Positions 1 through 5,861 are shown, counted from the first letter of the stretch. The stretch: 7,526 bases of DNA from an uncultured Clostridia bacterium (GCA_947165615.1 CAMVBD010000055.1:1-7526), one strand, 5' to 3'. Numbers and translations are program-made. Notes: a model not told the origin generated them from the letters alone.

Positions 1-396
1 GGGCTTTCCCGCCATTCCTTTTTCCGTATTGCGGCGAATGACGTCGGCAAGGACCGTTTCCACGGTCTTTCTCAGGGCCTGCAGCCCTCGCCCTGTGCGG
101 GAATCCGCCGAAATGGCGGCGCAGCCCTGTTTTTCAAAAAAAGAAAGCCAGGCCCGCGTCGTGTTCTCGTCCGCGAGATCGGCTTTGTTGAGTATGATGA
201 TGCGCGGCTTTCTGTCGATCAGTTCCAAAAGTTCCGGGTTTGTACTCGAAAGCGGGATGCGCGCGTCCTTGAGTTCCACCACGGCGTCGACCAGCGGCAG
301 ATCTTCTTTGATGCGCCGCCGGGTTTTTGCCATATGCCCCGGAAACCACTGGACCTGTTTGCCGCCGGTCTCAGGCGTCTGATTTTTGTCAGTCAT
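1..396 (-). CDS. rbgA: Ribosome biogenesis GTPase RbgA/YlqF (N-terminal part, cut by window edge)
   Basis: Circularly permuted GTPase needed for late assembly of the 50S ribosomal subunit in Gram-positives. Only the first 132 codons lie in the window; the gene continues leftwards past position 1. The translation begins MTDKNQTPETGGKQVQWFPG and then HMAKTRR, the hallmark start of the family; it continues with DAVVELKDARIP (residues 37-48) and LNKADL (69-74), the G4 motif that comes first in this permuted fold, followed by a G5-like ISADS (95-99). The G1 P-loop and the C-terminal RNA-binding domain would lie outside the window. The start ATG (396-394) overlaps the lepB stop in the string ATGACTGA, an 8-nt overlap, and has no clear ribosome site of its own, so translational coupling to lepB is likely. 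The family assignment is secure from the motifs. Confidence 0.95.
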   Translation of the reverse strand, partial: MTDKNQTPETGGKQVQWFPGHMAKTRRRIKEDLPLVDAVVELKDARIPLSSTNPELLELIDRKPRIIILNKADLADENTTRAWLSFFEKQGCAAISADSRTGRGLQALRKTVETVLADVIRRNTEKGMAGKP

Positions 397-1006
397 CTTG
401 CTGCGGAAAATTGTAATACACGTTCTTCTGCTCGCCGAGGCGCAGCTGCACCTTGCCGAGCAGGTGGTCGACCTCTACAAAGCCGAAGTAGCGGGAGTCC
501 AGCGAGTCGCCGCGGTTGTCGCCCATCAGCATGACCTGCCCTTCCGGCACGGTCTGCACGCCCGGATACAAGGTGCCGCCGCGAATGGCGCCGGACGTGG
601 AGCCGGGTTTTGCGTACGTATCTTCGGCAAGTCTGACACCGTTGACGTAAACGTCGTCGTTTGCGCCGAATTCCACCGTATCGCCGCCCACCGCGATCAC
701 ACGCTTGACAATGGCGCCGTGCGTGCCCGCGATCTCTTTTGTGCAGATCACAATGTCGCCGTAGGTCGGTTCGTTGTAATAGGGGGTGACCAGCAGCCAG
801 TCGCCTTCAAACAAGGTGTCGTTCATGGATCTGCCTTTTACGCCGACCATGCGCACGCAGAAAGAAAAGGCGATCGCAAGCAGCGTTATGGAGGACACAA
901 GGACGGATACCGCATCGTAGACAAAACCGCGCGCGCCGTATCCGCGTTTGCCTTCCTTATTCTTTTTCGTTACGGTTTCCGTCTCGGGAACTTTTGTTTC
1001 GTTCAT
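389..1006 (-). CDS. lepB: Signal peptidase I (type I leader peptidase)
   Basis: Membrane-bound serine protease that removes signal peptides from exported proteins on the outer face of the membrane. The 205-residue product has a charged cytoplasmic N-terminus (1-28), one membrane segment (about 31-53) and an extracellular catalytic domain. The catalytic Ser60 lies in VKGRSMNDTL (56-65) and the general base Lys101 in IVKRVIAVGGD (99-109); MGDNRGDSLDSR (161-172) is the conserved box near the C-terminus. A single N-terminal membrane span and short length match the Gram-positive form rather than the longer two-span proteobacterial one. It lies 69 nt after rplS, with a hairpin in the gap, and overlaps rbgA by 8 nt. 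Its ribosome site is weak (GGTG, 5 nt before the ATG). The genome may hold other signal peptidases, so the symbol lepB (sip in Bacillus) is generic. Confidence 0.96.
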   Translation of the reverse strand: MNETKVPETETVTKKNKEGKRGYGARGFVYDAVSVLVSSITLLAIAFSFCVRMVGVKGRSMNDTLFEGDWLLVTPYYNEPTYGDIVICTKEIAGTHGAIVKRVIAVGGDTVEFGANDDVYVNGVRLAEDTYAKPGSTSGAIRGGTLYPGVQTVPEGQVMLMGDNRGDSLDSRYFGFVEVDHLLGKVQLRLGEQKNVYYNFPQQDD

Positions 1007-1040
1007 TTTCGCACCGGCTTTCTGAAAAACTGGAAGAAAA

Positions 1041-1068
1041 GCAAAAGCGGGGACACGACCGTGCCCCC
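1041..1068 (-). terminator. Hairpin with weak U-rich tail between rplS and lepB (partial terminator or processing site)
   Basis: On the minus strand GGGGGCACG and CGTGTCCCC (1068-1049) form a 9-bp GC-rich stem with one G-U pair; the tight turn would open to a 4-nt loop. It is followed by GCTTTTGCTTTTCTT, a broken rather than continuous T run. It starts 7 nt after the rplS stop. I infer a leaky terminator or RNA-stabilising hairpin that lets rplS be expressed above lepB and rbgA; the sequence alone cannot tell these apart. Confidence 0.45.
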
Positions 1069-1075
1069 ATCCGCC

Positions 1076-1420
1076 TTATTTAAGCGCTTCTTTGACTTTT
1101 GCGGCCTTGCCGACTCTGCCTCTGAGATAGTACAGCTTCGCTCTGCGGACCTTACCTTTTCTCACGACCTTGACGTCCGCGACGTTGGGGGAGTGGACCG
1201 GGAAAACTCTTTCCACGCCTACGCCGTAGGACAGTCTGCGGACGGTGAAGGTCTCGGCAACGCCGGAACCGCGCTTGGCAATGACGGTGCCCTCGAAGGA
1301 CTGGATTCTTTCCTTGTCGCCTTCACGGATCTTCACGTCGACCTTAACGGTATCACCGATCTCAAATTCGGGAGTCGCCTCTTTGAGGCAGCCTTCTGCA
1401 ATTAACTTGATAGCGTCCAT
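1076..1420 (-). CDS. rplS: 50S ribosomal protein L19
   Basis: Component of the large ribosomal subunit at the interface with the 30S subunit. The 114-residue product has the normal family length. Recognisable parts are [20 protein letters not shown] (residues 19-38), the [16 protein letters not shown] strand region (39-54), [21 protein letters not shown] (58-78) and the basic C-terminal [20 protein letters not shown]. The start is fixed by GGAGG at 1434-1430, 9 nt before the ATG. The gene has its own promoter (1549-1577) and a leader of roughly 120 nt, so it can be expressed apart from murD-murI upstream; it heads a probable rplS-lepB-rbgA transcript. In Firmicutes rplS commonly carries an autoregulatory leader, and a candidate is described separately. 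Nothing in the protein looks unusual. Confidence 0.98.
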   Translation of the reverse strand: MDAIKLIAEGCLKEATPEFEIGDTVKVDVKIREGDKERIQSFEGTVIAKRGSGVAETFTVRRLSYGVGVERVFPVHSPNVADVKVVRKGKVRRAKLYYLRGRVGKAAKVKEALK

Positions 1421-1545
1421 TCTAAAAAACCTCCGTTTTGATTTTCAGACGTTCTTACGCTGTTTCAGGTTACAGCCAGAGGACCGCCCGCCTTAGTTGT
1501 TGACACTAATCGCAGTGAGGGGAGTTCCACACTCACATAAGCCTA
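1421..1545 (-). promoter_or_regulatory. rplS 5' leader, candidate L19 autoregulatory structure
   Basis: The predicted transcript from near 1542 carries several helices on the minus strand: GTGAG/CTCAC (1536-1532 with 1519-1515), CACT/AGTG (1517-1514 with 1507-1504) and GCTGT/ACAGC around an 8-nt loop (1476-1459). The first two share the bases CAC, so they cannot form together. CCTCTG (1482-1477) can also pair with CGGAGG (1435-1430), which contains the ribosome site, with one G-U pair. An L19 leader family is known from low-GC Gram-positives (Rfam L19_leader); I place this here by position and structure, not by a model match. Confidence 0.5.
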
Positions 1546-1548
1546 ATC

Positions 1549-1577
1549 ATATTATCACACGCCGAGCGGTTTGTCAA
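1549..1577 (-). promoter_or_regulatory. Promoter for rplS (-35 TTGACA, 17-nt spacer, -10 TAATAT)
   Basis: A perfect TTGACA (1577-1572) and a good -10, TAATAT (1554-1549), are separated by 17 nt on the minus strand, as expected for the housekeeping sigma factor. An A8 tract lies just upstream (1588-1581) and could act as an UP element. The site is in the murI-rplS spacer, and no intrinsic terminator is visible after murI, so read-through from murD-murI may add to rplS expression. Confidence 0.85.
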
Positions 1578-1601
1578 GCCTTTTTTTTGCGCGGCATCGG
1601 G

Positions 1602-2411
1602 TCATACGACGACTTCTTCCACTTTTCCGCTGATTTTTTTTCCGATGAACATGCCGCCGTTTTCCGCAAAACGCTCCGGCGCGTCGGAGACGTAGAATTC
1701 GATCTGTCCCGGCTCCTCCGATGGGTTCAGAAGATCCAGCCCCTTTAACGTCCGGATCAGCGTTTCGGTCGAGGCAAAGCCGGAACTGATGAGCTTGACG
1801 TCCGGCAGCAGTTTTTCGATCACGTCGTACAGCAGGGGATAGTGCGTGCAGCCGAGGATCAGAGTATCGGCGCCCGCCTTCTTGATCGGCGCCAGATAGT
1901 CCCGCAGGACGCTTTCGACGACAACGTCACCGGGCAGAAAGCGGCCTTCCTCCACCAGCGGGCATAACAGGGGACAGGGGACGGAAATAACGCCGCAGTC
2001 CGGCGCAAGGCTGTGGATCACGGTCTCGTAAGCCCCGCTTTTGATCGTCGCCTTTGTGCCGATCACGCCGATTTTCCGGTTTTCGGAAAGACGCGCCGCC
2101 ATTCCGGCAGCGGGCTCGACGACGCCGATGATCGGCAGGTCGTACAGCTTTTCCATTTCGGTGCGCGCCATGGAGTCCGCCGTGTTGCACGCGATGCAGA
2201 TGGCCTTGACGCCGTGCGTCAGCAGAAAGTCGATGTCGCTTTTCGCGTATTTGATGATGGTCTCCTTCGAGCGGTCGCCGTAGGGTACGCGGGCGGTGTC
2301 TCCGAAATACACGATATTTTCATGGGGCAGGTGCTCCATGATCTTTTTGACGACTGTCAGGCCGCCGAGTCCCGAATCGAACACGCCTATCGGGCGATTG
2401 CGTTTATCCAT
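1602..2411 (-). CDS. murI: Glutamate racemase
   Basis: Cofactor-independent racemase that makes D-glutamate, the second residue of the peptidoglycan stem peptide and the substrate used by MurD in the very next step encoded upstream. The 269-residue product has the usual length. The N-terminal IGVFDSGLGGLTV (8-20) supplies the substrate-binding Asp-Ser pair; FGDTARVPYG (36-45) is the second signature. The two catalytic cysteines that act from either face of the substrate are Cys75 in ACNTADS and Cys188 in LGCTHYP. All key residues are present, so it should be active. The ATG sits 7 nt after the murD stop without a strong ribosome site, so it is probably translated in coupling with murD. Some Bacillus genomes call this gene racE. 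After the stop comes an A-rich stretch and the rplS promoter, with no terminator. Confidence 0.97.
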   Translation of the reverse strand: MDKRNRPIGVFDSGLGGLTVVKKIMEHLPHENIVYFGDTARVPYGDRSKETIIKYAKSDIDFLLTHGVKAICIACNTADSMARTEMEKLYDLPIIGVVEPAAGMAARLSENRKIGVIGTKATIKSGAYETVIHSLAPDCGVISVPCPLLCPLVEEGRFLPGDVVVESVLRDYLAPIKKAGADTLILGCTHYPLLYDVIEKLLPDVKLISSGFASTETLIRTLKGLDLLNPSEEPGQIEFYVSDAPERFAENGGMFIGKKISGKVEEVVV

Positions 2412-2418
2412 AGCGTTC

Positions 2419-3762
2419 TTATAAAGCGTTTACAAGTGTTTTGAAGTGCTCGCCGCGCTCCTCAAAACAGGAATACTGGTCGTACGAACTTGTGGTCGGG
2501 GACAGCAGTACCACGTCGCCGGGAACGGCAAAGGCCTCGGCTTTTTCAAGCGCTTCCGGTAAGTCTTTGCACAAAATGCCGGTGTTGTCCGTCAGTTCCC
2601 GGATCAGCCGTTCGCCGCAGGCGCCGTAGCCGACGACCTGCCGGACACCCGGCAGATACGCCTTCAGCGGCTCAAACGACAAGCCCTTTTCATATCCGCC
2701 CGCAAGCAGGATGACAGGGGCGGAAAAGGCCTTGAGCGCCGTGACGGTCGCGTCCACGTTCGTGCCCTTGGAATCGTTATAATACCGGACGCCGTCCTTT
2801 TCGCGCACAAATTCAATGCGGTGCTCGACGCCCTTGAACGCGGAAACGACGCGGGTGATGAGATCCTCATGGATGCCCAGCGCCAACGCGGCGCCGACAC
2901 CGGCTAAGACGTTCTGCACGTTGTGGCGGCCCACGATCTTCAAAAGGCTCAGCGGGAACAAAAGCCTCCCATCGGCGTATACAAAGCGTTCGTCCGCCCA
3001 GATATCCGCCGTTGTTTTTGTGCTGAACGTCCGGATCTTTGCCGGAACGGGCAGTTTTTCGGTGTATTCTTTCAGCAGCGGATCGTCGACGTTCAAAAGG
3101 AAGGTGTCCTCTTTCGTCATATTCTCATACACGCGGCACTTGGAGCGGTAGTAATTGTCCTCGCTTCCCATAAAATCGAGGTGGTCCGGCGCAAGATTCA
3201 GGATCACGGCGATCTCGGGGCGGAAATGGACGATATCGAGGAGCTGGAAATTTGAGATCTCCAGCACGATATAATGCCCTTCGTTGTGGAGCAGATCGTT
3301 TTCGAGGACCGTTTCGCACAGCGCGGTGCCGATGTTGCCGGTCACGTGCGTCGTATCGGGATGGGCAGCTTTTATGATTTCATAAAGCAGAGTCGCGGTC
3401 GTCGTTTTTCCGTTGGTGCCCGTCACGGCGATATAGTGCTGCGGCGCCGCGACGGAAAACGCAAGTTCGATCTCTGTAATGACCGGAATGTTTCTCTCCC
3501 GGAGCCTGCGCACGAACCAAAGATTGCCGTTGATGCCGGGATTCTTGACCGCGAGGTCGTAGTCCTGTTCAAAGACGTCCGGCGTCTGCGCCGCAAGCTC
3601 CACGCCAAGGGCTTTAAGTTCCTCTCTCTGAGGGATCTGGTCGGCAGATTTCGCCTCGCTGACAGTGACTTCGGCGCCGAGTCTGCGTAAAAGGCGCGCC
3701 GCCGCCATGCCGCTGCGGGCAAGACCGAGGATCAGTATTCTTTTTCCGTTGTAGTTTTCCAT
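2419..3762 (-). CDS. murD: UDP-N-acetylmuramoyl-L-alanine--D-glutamate ligase
   Basis: Cytoplasmic ATP-dependent Mur ligase that adds D-glutamate to UDP-MurNAc-L-alanine. The 447-residue product has the normal three-domain layout: an N-terminal nucleotide-sugar-binding domain (ILGLARSGMA, 11-20; VKNPGI, 72-77), a central ATPase with P-loop VTGTNGKTTT (113-122), LEISNFQL (167-174), the APDHLDF motif (191-197) and the lysine usually carbamylated in YRSKCRVY (Lys208), then the C-terminal ligase domain with NDSKGTN (329-335) and SPTTSSYDQY (421-430). The LEISNFQL and SPTTSSYDQY boxes differ somewhat from the forms I recall (SSFQ, SPACASWD/F), but no catalytic residue appears lost. The ribosome site GGAGG (3771-3767) is only 4 nt from the ATG. 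The gene is directly followed by murI and is not next to other division and cell wall cluster genes in this window. Confidence 0.97.
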   Translation of the reverse strand: MENYNGKRILILGLARSGMAAARLLRRLGAEVTVSEAKSADQIPQREELKALGVELAAQTPDVFEQDYDLAVKNPGINGNLWFVRRLRERNIPVITEIELAFSVAAPQHYIAVTGTNGKTTTATLLYEIIKAAHPDTTHVTGNIGTALCETVLENDLLHNEGHYIVLEISNFQLLDIVHFRPEIAVILNLAPDHLDFMGSEDNYYRSKCRVYENMTKEDTFLLNVDDPLLKEYTEKLPVPAKIRTFSTKTTADIWADERFVYADGRLLFPLSLLKIVGRHNVQNVLAGVGAALALGIHEDLITRVVSAFKGVEHRIEFVREKDGVRYYNDSKGTNVDATVTALKAFSAPVILLAGGYEKGLSFEPLKAYLPGVRQVVGYGACGERLIRELTDNTGILCKDLPEALEKAEAFAVPGDVVLLSPTTSSYDQYSCFEERGEHFKTLVNAL

Positions 3763-3783
3763 GTTGCCTCCGGGGATAACAGC

Positions 3784-3802
3784 CGGTCGATGGCTTCAAC
3801 CG
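3784..3802 (-). promoter_or_regulatory. Small hairpin in the murD leader
   Basis: On the minus strand CGGTTGA (3802-3796) pairs with TCGACCG (3790-3784) over 7 bp, with one G-U pair and a 5-nt loop. It ends 12 nt before the murD ribosome site. It may stabilise the leader or tune translation; there is no evidence of a ligand-binding fold. Confidence 0.3.
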
Positions 3803-3839
3803 ATTTAATTAAGGTTATTATATACATACTTTACTTTAT

Positions 3840-3870
3840 ACTATAATAATACAAAAGCGACAAAAGTCAA
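3840..3870 (-). promoter_or_regulatory. Candidate promoter for murD-murI
   Basis: TTGACT (3870-3865) is a 5/6 match to the -35 box. Two -10 boxes are possible: TATTAT (3848-3843) at a 16-nt spacing, which is preferred, or TATAGT (3845-3840) at 19 nt. A perfect TATAAT also occurs at 3822-3817 but has no -35 partner at the right distance. Transcription would start about 60 to 70 nt before the murD ribosome site. An A6 tract with flanking CGGCGCAC lies upstream of the -35 box (3890-3877). Confidence 0.7.
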
Positions 3871-4122
3871 GGGGTATTTTTTGTGCGCCGGTCCTCCCGT
3901 TTGGATTCTTATTGATAAACGATAAAAATGTCTTCAATTCGGTTACAAATTGTAATCTTTTTGGGGGCTGGTTTCATTTTTATGAAAACTACACAAAAAC
4001 AGTGTTTTGAAAAATGGAATAAAATGGAACTTCTTGCGGAATCCGAAGCCCAAAAAATGCTTTTGTCAAAATTTTGTCAAATTGCCTTGTGCAAAGTAAC
4101 TAATTTTTTGAAAAATGAAGAT
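3871..4122. other. AT-rich divergent spacer with short repeats and no convincing gene
   Basis: Central part of the 484-nt gap between murD and the plus-strand 3D gene. It contains an interrupted palindrome TTACAA-A-TTGTAA (3943-3955), an inverted repeat TTTCAT-TTTT-ATGAAA (3972-3987), a tandem AAAATGGAA pair (4011-4019, 4021-4029), a tandem TTTTGTCAAA pair (4061-4070, 4072-4081) and the inverted repeat ATTTTT-TG-AAAAAT (4103-4116). A 99-codon frame at 3928-4227 crosses it but lacks a ribosome site and has codon use unlike the neighbours. Operators or a small RNA are possible; none is demonstrated. Confidence 0.6.
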
Positions 4123-4151
4123 TTGACTTTTTATGGGGCTTTGCATATAAT
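4123..4151 (+). promoter_or_regulatory. Promoter for the 3D-domain gene (TTGACT, 17-nt spacer, TATAAT)
   Basis: TTGACT (4123-4128) and a perfect TATAAT (4146-4151) are exactly 17 nt apart, the best housekeeping-type promoter in this spacer. Transcription would start near 4158, giving an untranslated leader of about 90 nt before the ATG at 4247. It lies about 40 nt downstream of the tandem TTTTGTCAAA repeats. Confidence 0.85.
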
Positions 4152-4192
4152 GGCCGTGTTCTTAGCCTATGATTCTATCGAGGGGCTCAAAA

Positions 4193-4210
4193 GGCGCTTT
4201 TTTGTGCGCC
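4193..4210 (+). promoter_or_regulatory. Hairpin in the leader of the 3D-domain gene
   Basis: GGCGC (4193-4197) pairs with GCGCC (4206-4210) around a T-rich 8-nt loop. There is no T run after the stem, so it is not an intrinsic terminator, and it does not cover the ribosome site. The loop and right arm are part of a 14-nt sequence repeated at 3877-3890. I found no match to the c-di-AMP (ydaO) riboswitch core, the one I would expect before some wall-hydrolase genes. Confidence 0.35.
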
Positions 4211-4234
4211 GCCTGCCCGATAAATGAAAGGGAC

Positions 4235-4238
4235 GGAG
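4235..4238 (+). promoter_or_regulatory. Ribosome binding site that fixes the 3D gene start
   Basis: GGAG lies 8 nt before the ATG at 4247. An in-frame ATG at 4169 would lengthen the protein by 26 residues, but it is about 10 nt from the predicted transcript start, has no ribosome site and would place a poorly matching segment in front, so 4247 is chosen. Confidence 0.75.
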
Positions 4239-4246
4239 TCAATTTT

Positions 4247-5143
4247 ATGTTTGCTTGTAACAGAAAGGACCGATGTGCCGAGGTCAAAGAGACCGGCAGG
4301 ATCATTCAGGAATCCGCATACGAGGGACGAAACGCGTTTCGTCGTGTGTGCGCGCTCAGCGCGGCAGCCCTTACCGTTGCGGCGGTGCTGACAAGCGCTC
4401 CCGCGGGTATGGACCGTACGGTCCACGTTGACCTGGACGACGTTCGAAGCCCCGCATATCTGTCCGAATACACCGGCGAGCCCGCCGTAAAACCTGACGA
4501 GACGTTGACCGTCGCGCGGGTCAAAGAGGTCGAAATCGTTGACCGTGCGGTCGAGGCGCTGTATAATATGGACGTGGATAACGCCCGCAGCGAAGGAAGC
4601 CCGGTCATCCGCACGCTGTCTTCTTACGTTTCCGCAATGACGGATGAAGAAGTCAGCGCCATATTTGCGGAACGCGAGGCGGAAGCCGAGCGTCAGCGGC
4701 TGGCGGAAGAAGAGGCCGCGCGCAAAGCGGCGATCCGCTCGTATACGACGACTTACAATTACGTCGGTCTCAATACCAACGGCATTCCGATGTCGCAGAA
4801 GGTTCCGTCCATTCCGATCGAACTGGATGAAAACGGGGCGCCGCTCCATTATTCCTACTGCATTACGGATATCGCGACGGCCTATACAAACGATCCCATC
4901 ACCTCCACCGGTACGGTGCCCATTCAGGGGACGGTCGCGGTCGACCCCAGGATCATCCCGTACGGCACGCGGATGTATATCACCTCCGCCGACGGGCGGT
5001 ATGTGTACGGCTACTGCGTGGCCGAGGATACCGGCGGGTTTATTTATCTGCAAAACGGCCCTGCCGCCGATCTGTTCATGTATTCCGAAGCGGACTGCGA
5101 TCAGTGGGGCTGGCGCATGGCAAAGATCTATATCCTTGCCTGA
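4247..5143 (+). CDS. Membrane-anchored coiled-coil protein with C-terminal 3D (Asp-Asp-Asp) domain, probable cell-wall lytic enzyme
   Basis: Product of 298 residues. A short basic cytoplasmic N-terminus with two cysteines (1-34) is followed by one membrane segment (about 35-53, CALSAAALTVAAVLTSAPAG), a linker, a charged predicted coiled coil (132-164, rich in Glu, Ala and Arg) and the 3D domain (about 207-298). The three aspartates that name the domain are Asp233 in VAVDPRIIPYGT, Asp261 in AEDTGG and Asp275 in AADLF. 3D domains resemble the catalytic fold of MltA lytic transglycosylases and occur in Firmicutes wall proteins such as YocH and YabE; glycan cleavage outside the membrane is therefore inferred, not shown. 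The coiled coil may mediate dimers or partner binding, as in other wall hydrolases. It has its own strong promoter and terminator, so it is a single-gene unit. I do not recognise a more specific name. Confidence 0.88.
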   Translation: MFACNRKDRCAEVKETGRIIQESAYEGRNAFRRVCALSAAALTVAAVLTSAPAGMDRTVHVDLDDVRSPAYLSEYTGEPAVKPDETLTVARVKEVEIVDRAVEALYNMDVDNARSEGSPVIRTLSSYVSAMTDEEVSAIFAEREAEAERQRLAEEEAARKAAIRSYTTTYNYVGLNTNGIPMSQKVPSIPIELDENGAPLHYSYCITDIATAYTNDPITSTGTVPIQGTVAVDPRIIPYGTRMYITSADGRYVYGYCVAEDTGGFIYLQNGPAADLFMYSEADCDQWGWRMAKIYILA

Positions 5144-5155
5144 CCGACATAAAAC

Positions 5156-5191
5156 AACGGAGACTGTCCGAGAACGGTCTCCGTTTTTTTT
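5156..5191 (+). terminator. Intrinsic terminator of the 3D-domain gene
   Basis: AACGGAGAC (5156-5164) and GTCTCCGTT (5177-5185) form a perfect 9-bp stem with a 12-nt loop, followed on the plus strand by a T run ending at 5191. It starts 12 nt after the stop codon. The convergent spoIIR stop (5192-5190) touches the T run. Read on the minus strand the same stem is followed only by GTTTTATG, so it could be a weaker terminator for spoIIR as well. Confidence 0.92.
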
Positions 5192-5816
5192 ACCTGTTTC
5201 CGGAAAAATAAGCCCATAGATCGCAGACCCAGTCCCACACCTTGACCCGGACGGCAAACGAGCCCTCCGGTTTCAGGATCTTCATTTCGTCGTCCGTAAA
5301 ATAGGCTTCCTCCGCCTCTTGGGTAACGGCGGGCAGACACAGAGGGGGAAACATCACGCACCACCAGTTGTGTCCCGCGCCCTCGCCCAAAACGACGCGA
5401 ACGGCCTTGTATCGTCCTGCCGGAAGCGTCAGATCGTTATACTGTCTGGCAGGAAAGTCCTCCGTCACGATCTCAGTTTTCACACCGTAGTCCATCCCGT
5501 TTGCCCGCAGTGTATCGGCTGCGGCGCCGTTGATCGTATCCAGGTGCTCGCTGAGCCGTGCCTCCGCGTCGTCTGCGGTGACGCTGCCGTCAAAAAAGTC
5601 CGCGGCGGCGCGCAGAACGGCGTCCCGAACCAGGAGCTTTACCGCCTGATCCGCCTCGGCGTCGGAATTGGCGATCACGTGCAGACGCAATACGCGGCTT
5701 TGCAGCGCGCTGACCGTCCGCGCCTGATCCGCCAGACTGACAAGCACAAGACACAGGGCTAAGAAACCGACGCAAAGGAGTTCAAGTCGTTTGGAATGCT
5801 TTATGTTTTTTTCCAT
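5190..5816 (-). CDS. spoIIR: Stage II sporulation protein R, forespore-to-mother-cell signal
   Basis: In spore formers SpoIIR is made in the forespore under sigma-F, exported, and triggers the membrane protease SpoIIGA to process pro-sigma-E in the mother cell. The 208-residue product starts with a basic tail and a hydrophobic export segment (about 11-29, LELLCVGFLALCLVLVSLA). Family signatures follow: LRLHVIANSD (43-52), DQAVKLLVRDAVL (56-68), LPAGRYKAVRVVLGEGAGHN (131-150) and WWCVMFPPLC (151-160). These are strongly diagnostic, so the call is firm. The start has an AAAGGA ribosome site (5831-5826) 9 nt away, partly buried in a hairpin. A sigma-F/G-like promoter overlaps the end of ispE just upstream. 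Its presence marks the organism as an endospore former or a descendant of one. Confidence 0.96.
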   Translation of the reverse strand: MEKNIKHSKRLELLCVGFLALCLVLVSLADQARTVSALQSRVLRLHVIANSDAEADQAVKLLVRDAVLRAAADFFDGSVTADDAEARLSEHLDTINGAAADTLRANGMDYGVKTEIVTEDFPARQYNDLTLPAGRYKAVRVVLGEGAGHNWWCVMFPPLCLPAVTQEAEEAYFTDDEMKILKPEGSFAVRVKVWDWVCDLWAYFSGNR

Positions 5817-5818
5817 AT

Positions 5819-5861
5819 AAAAAAGTCCTTTCTTCGTTTGACAGAAGTATGGGACTTTTTT
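5819..5861 (-). terminator. Likely ispE terminator that also masks the spoIIR ribosome site
   Basis: On the minus strand AAAAAAGTCC (5861-5852) pairs perfectly with GGACTTTTTT (5828-5819), with a small inner stem CTTC/GAAG (5847-5844 with 5835-5832). It begins 6 nt after the ispE stop and ends in a T run, so it fits an intrinsic terminator, though only four stem pairs are strong. The right arm contains the GGAC part of the spoIIR ribosome site AAAGGA. Confidence 0.65.

Noticed and set aside
386..1405. Long plus-strand open frame of 339 codons opposite lepB and rplS
   Set aside because: It is the antisense of two certain genes and covers the gap between them; no ribosome site, promoter or family motif.
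4061..4081. Two TTGACA strings on the minus strand as -35 boxes of another promoter
   Set aside because: No acceptable -10 box lies 16 to 18 nt downstream of either.
3928..4227. 99-codon plus-strand frame in the divergent spacer
   Set aside because: No ribosome site, AT-rich codons unlike the neighbours, contains the 3D gene promoter and leader, and no recognisable motif. A small AT-rich gene cannot be fully ruled out.
4158..4246. A c-di-AMP (ydaO) or other known riboswitch in the leader of the 3D gene
   Set aside because: The leader is about 90 nt, shorter than the ydaO aptamer, and I could not find its conserved core; only a simple 5-bp hairpin is present.
4187..5257. Minus-strand open frame of 356 codons opposite the 3D gene
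   Set aside because: It is antisense to a gene with clear 3D motifs, promoter and terminator, runs through the terminator, and shows no recognisable domain.
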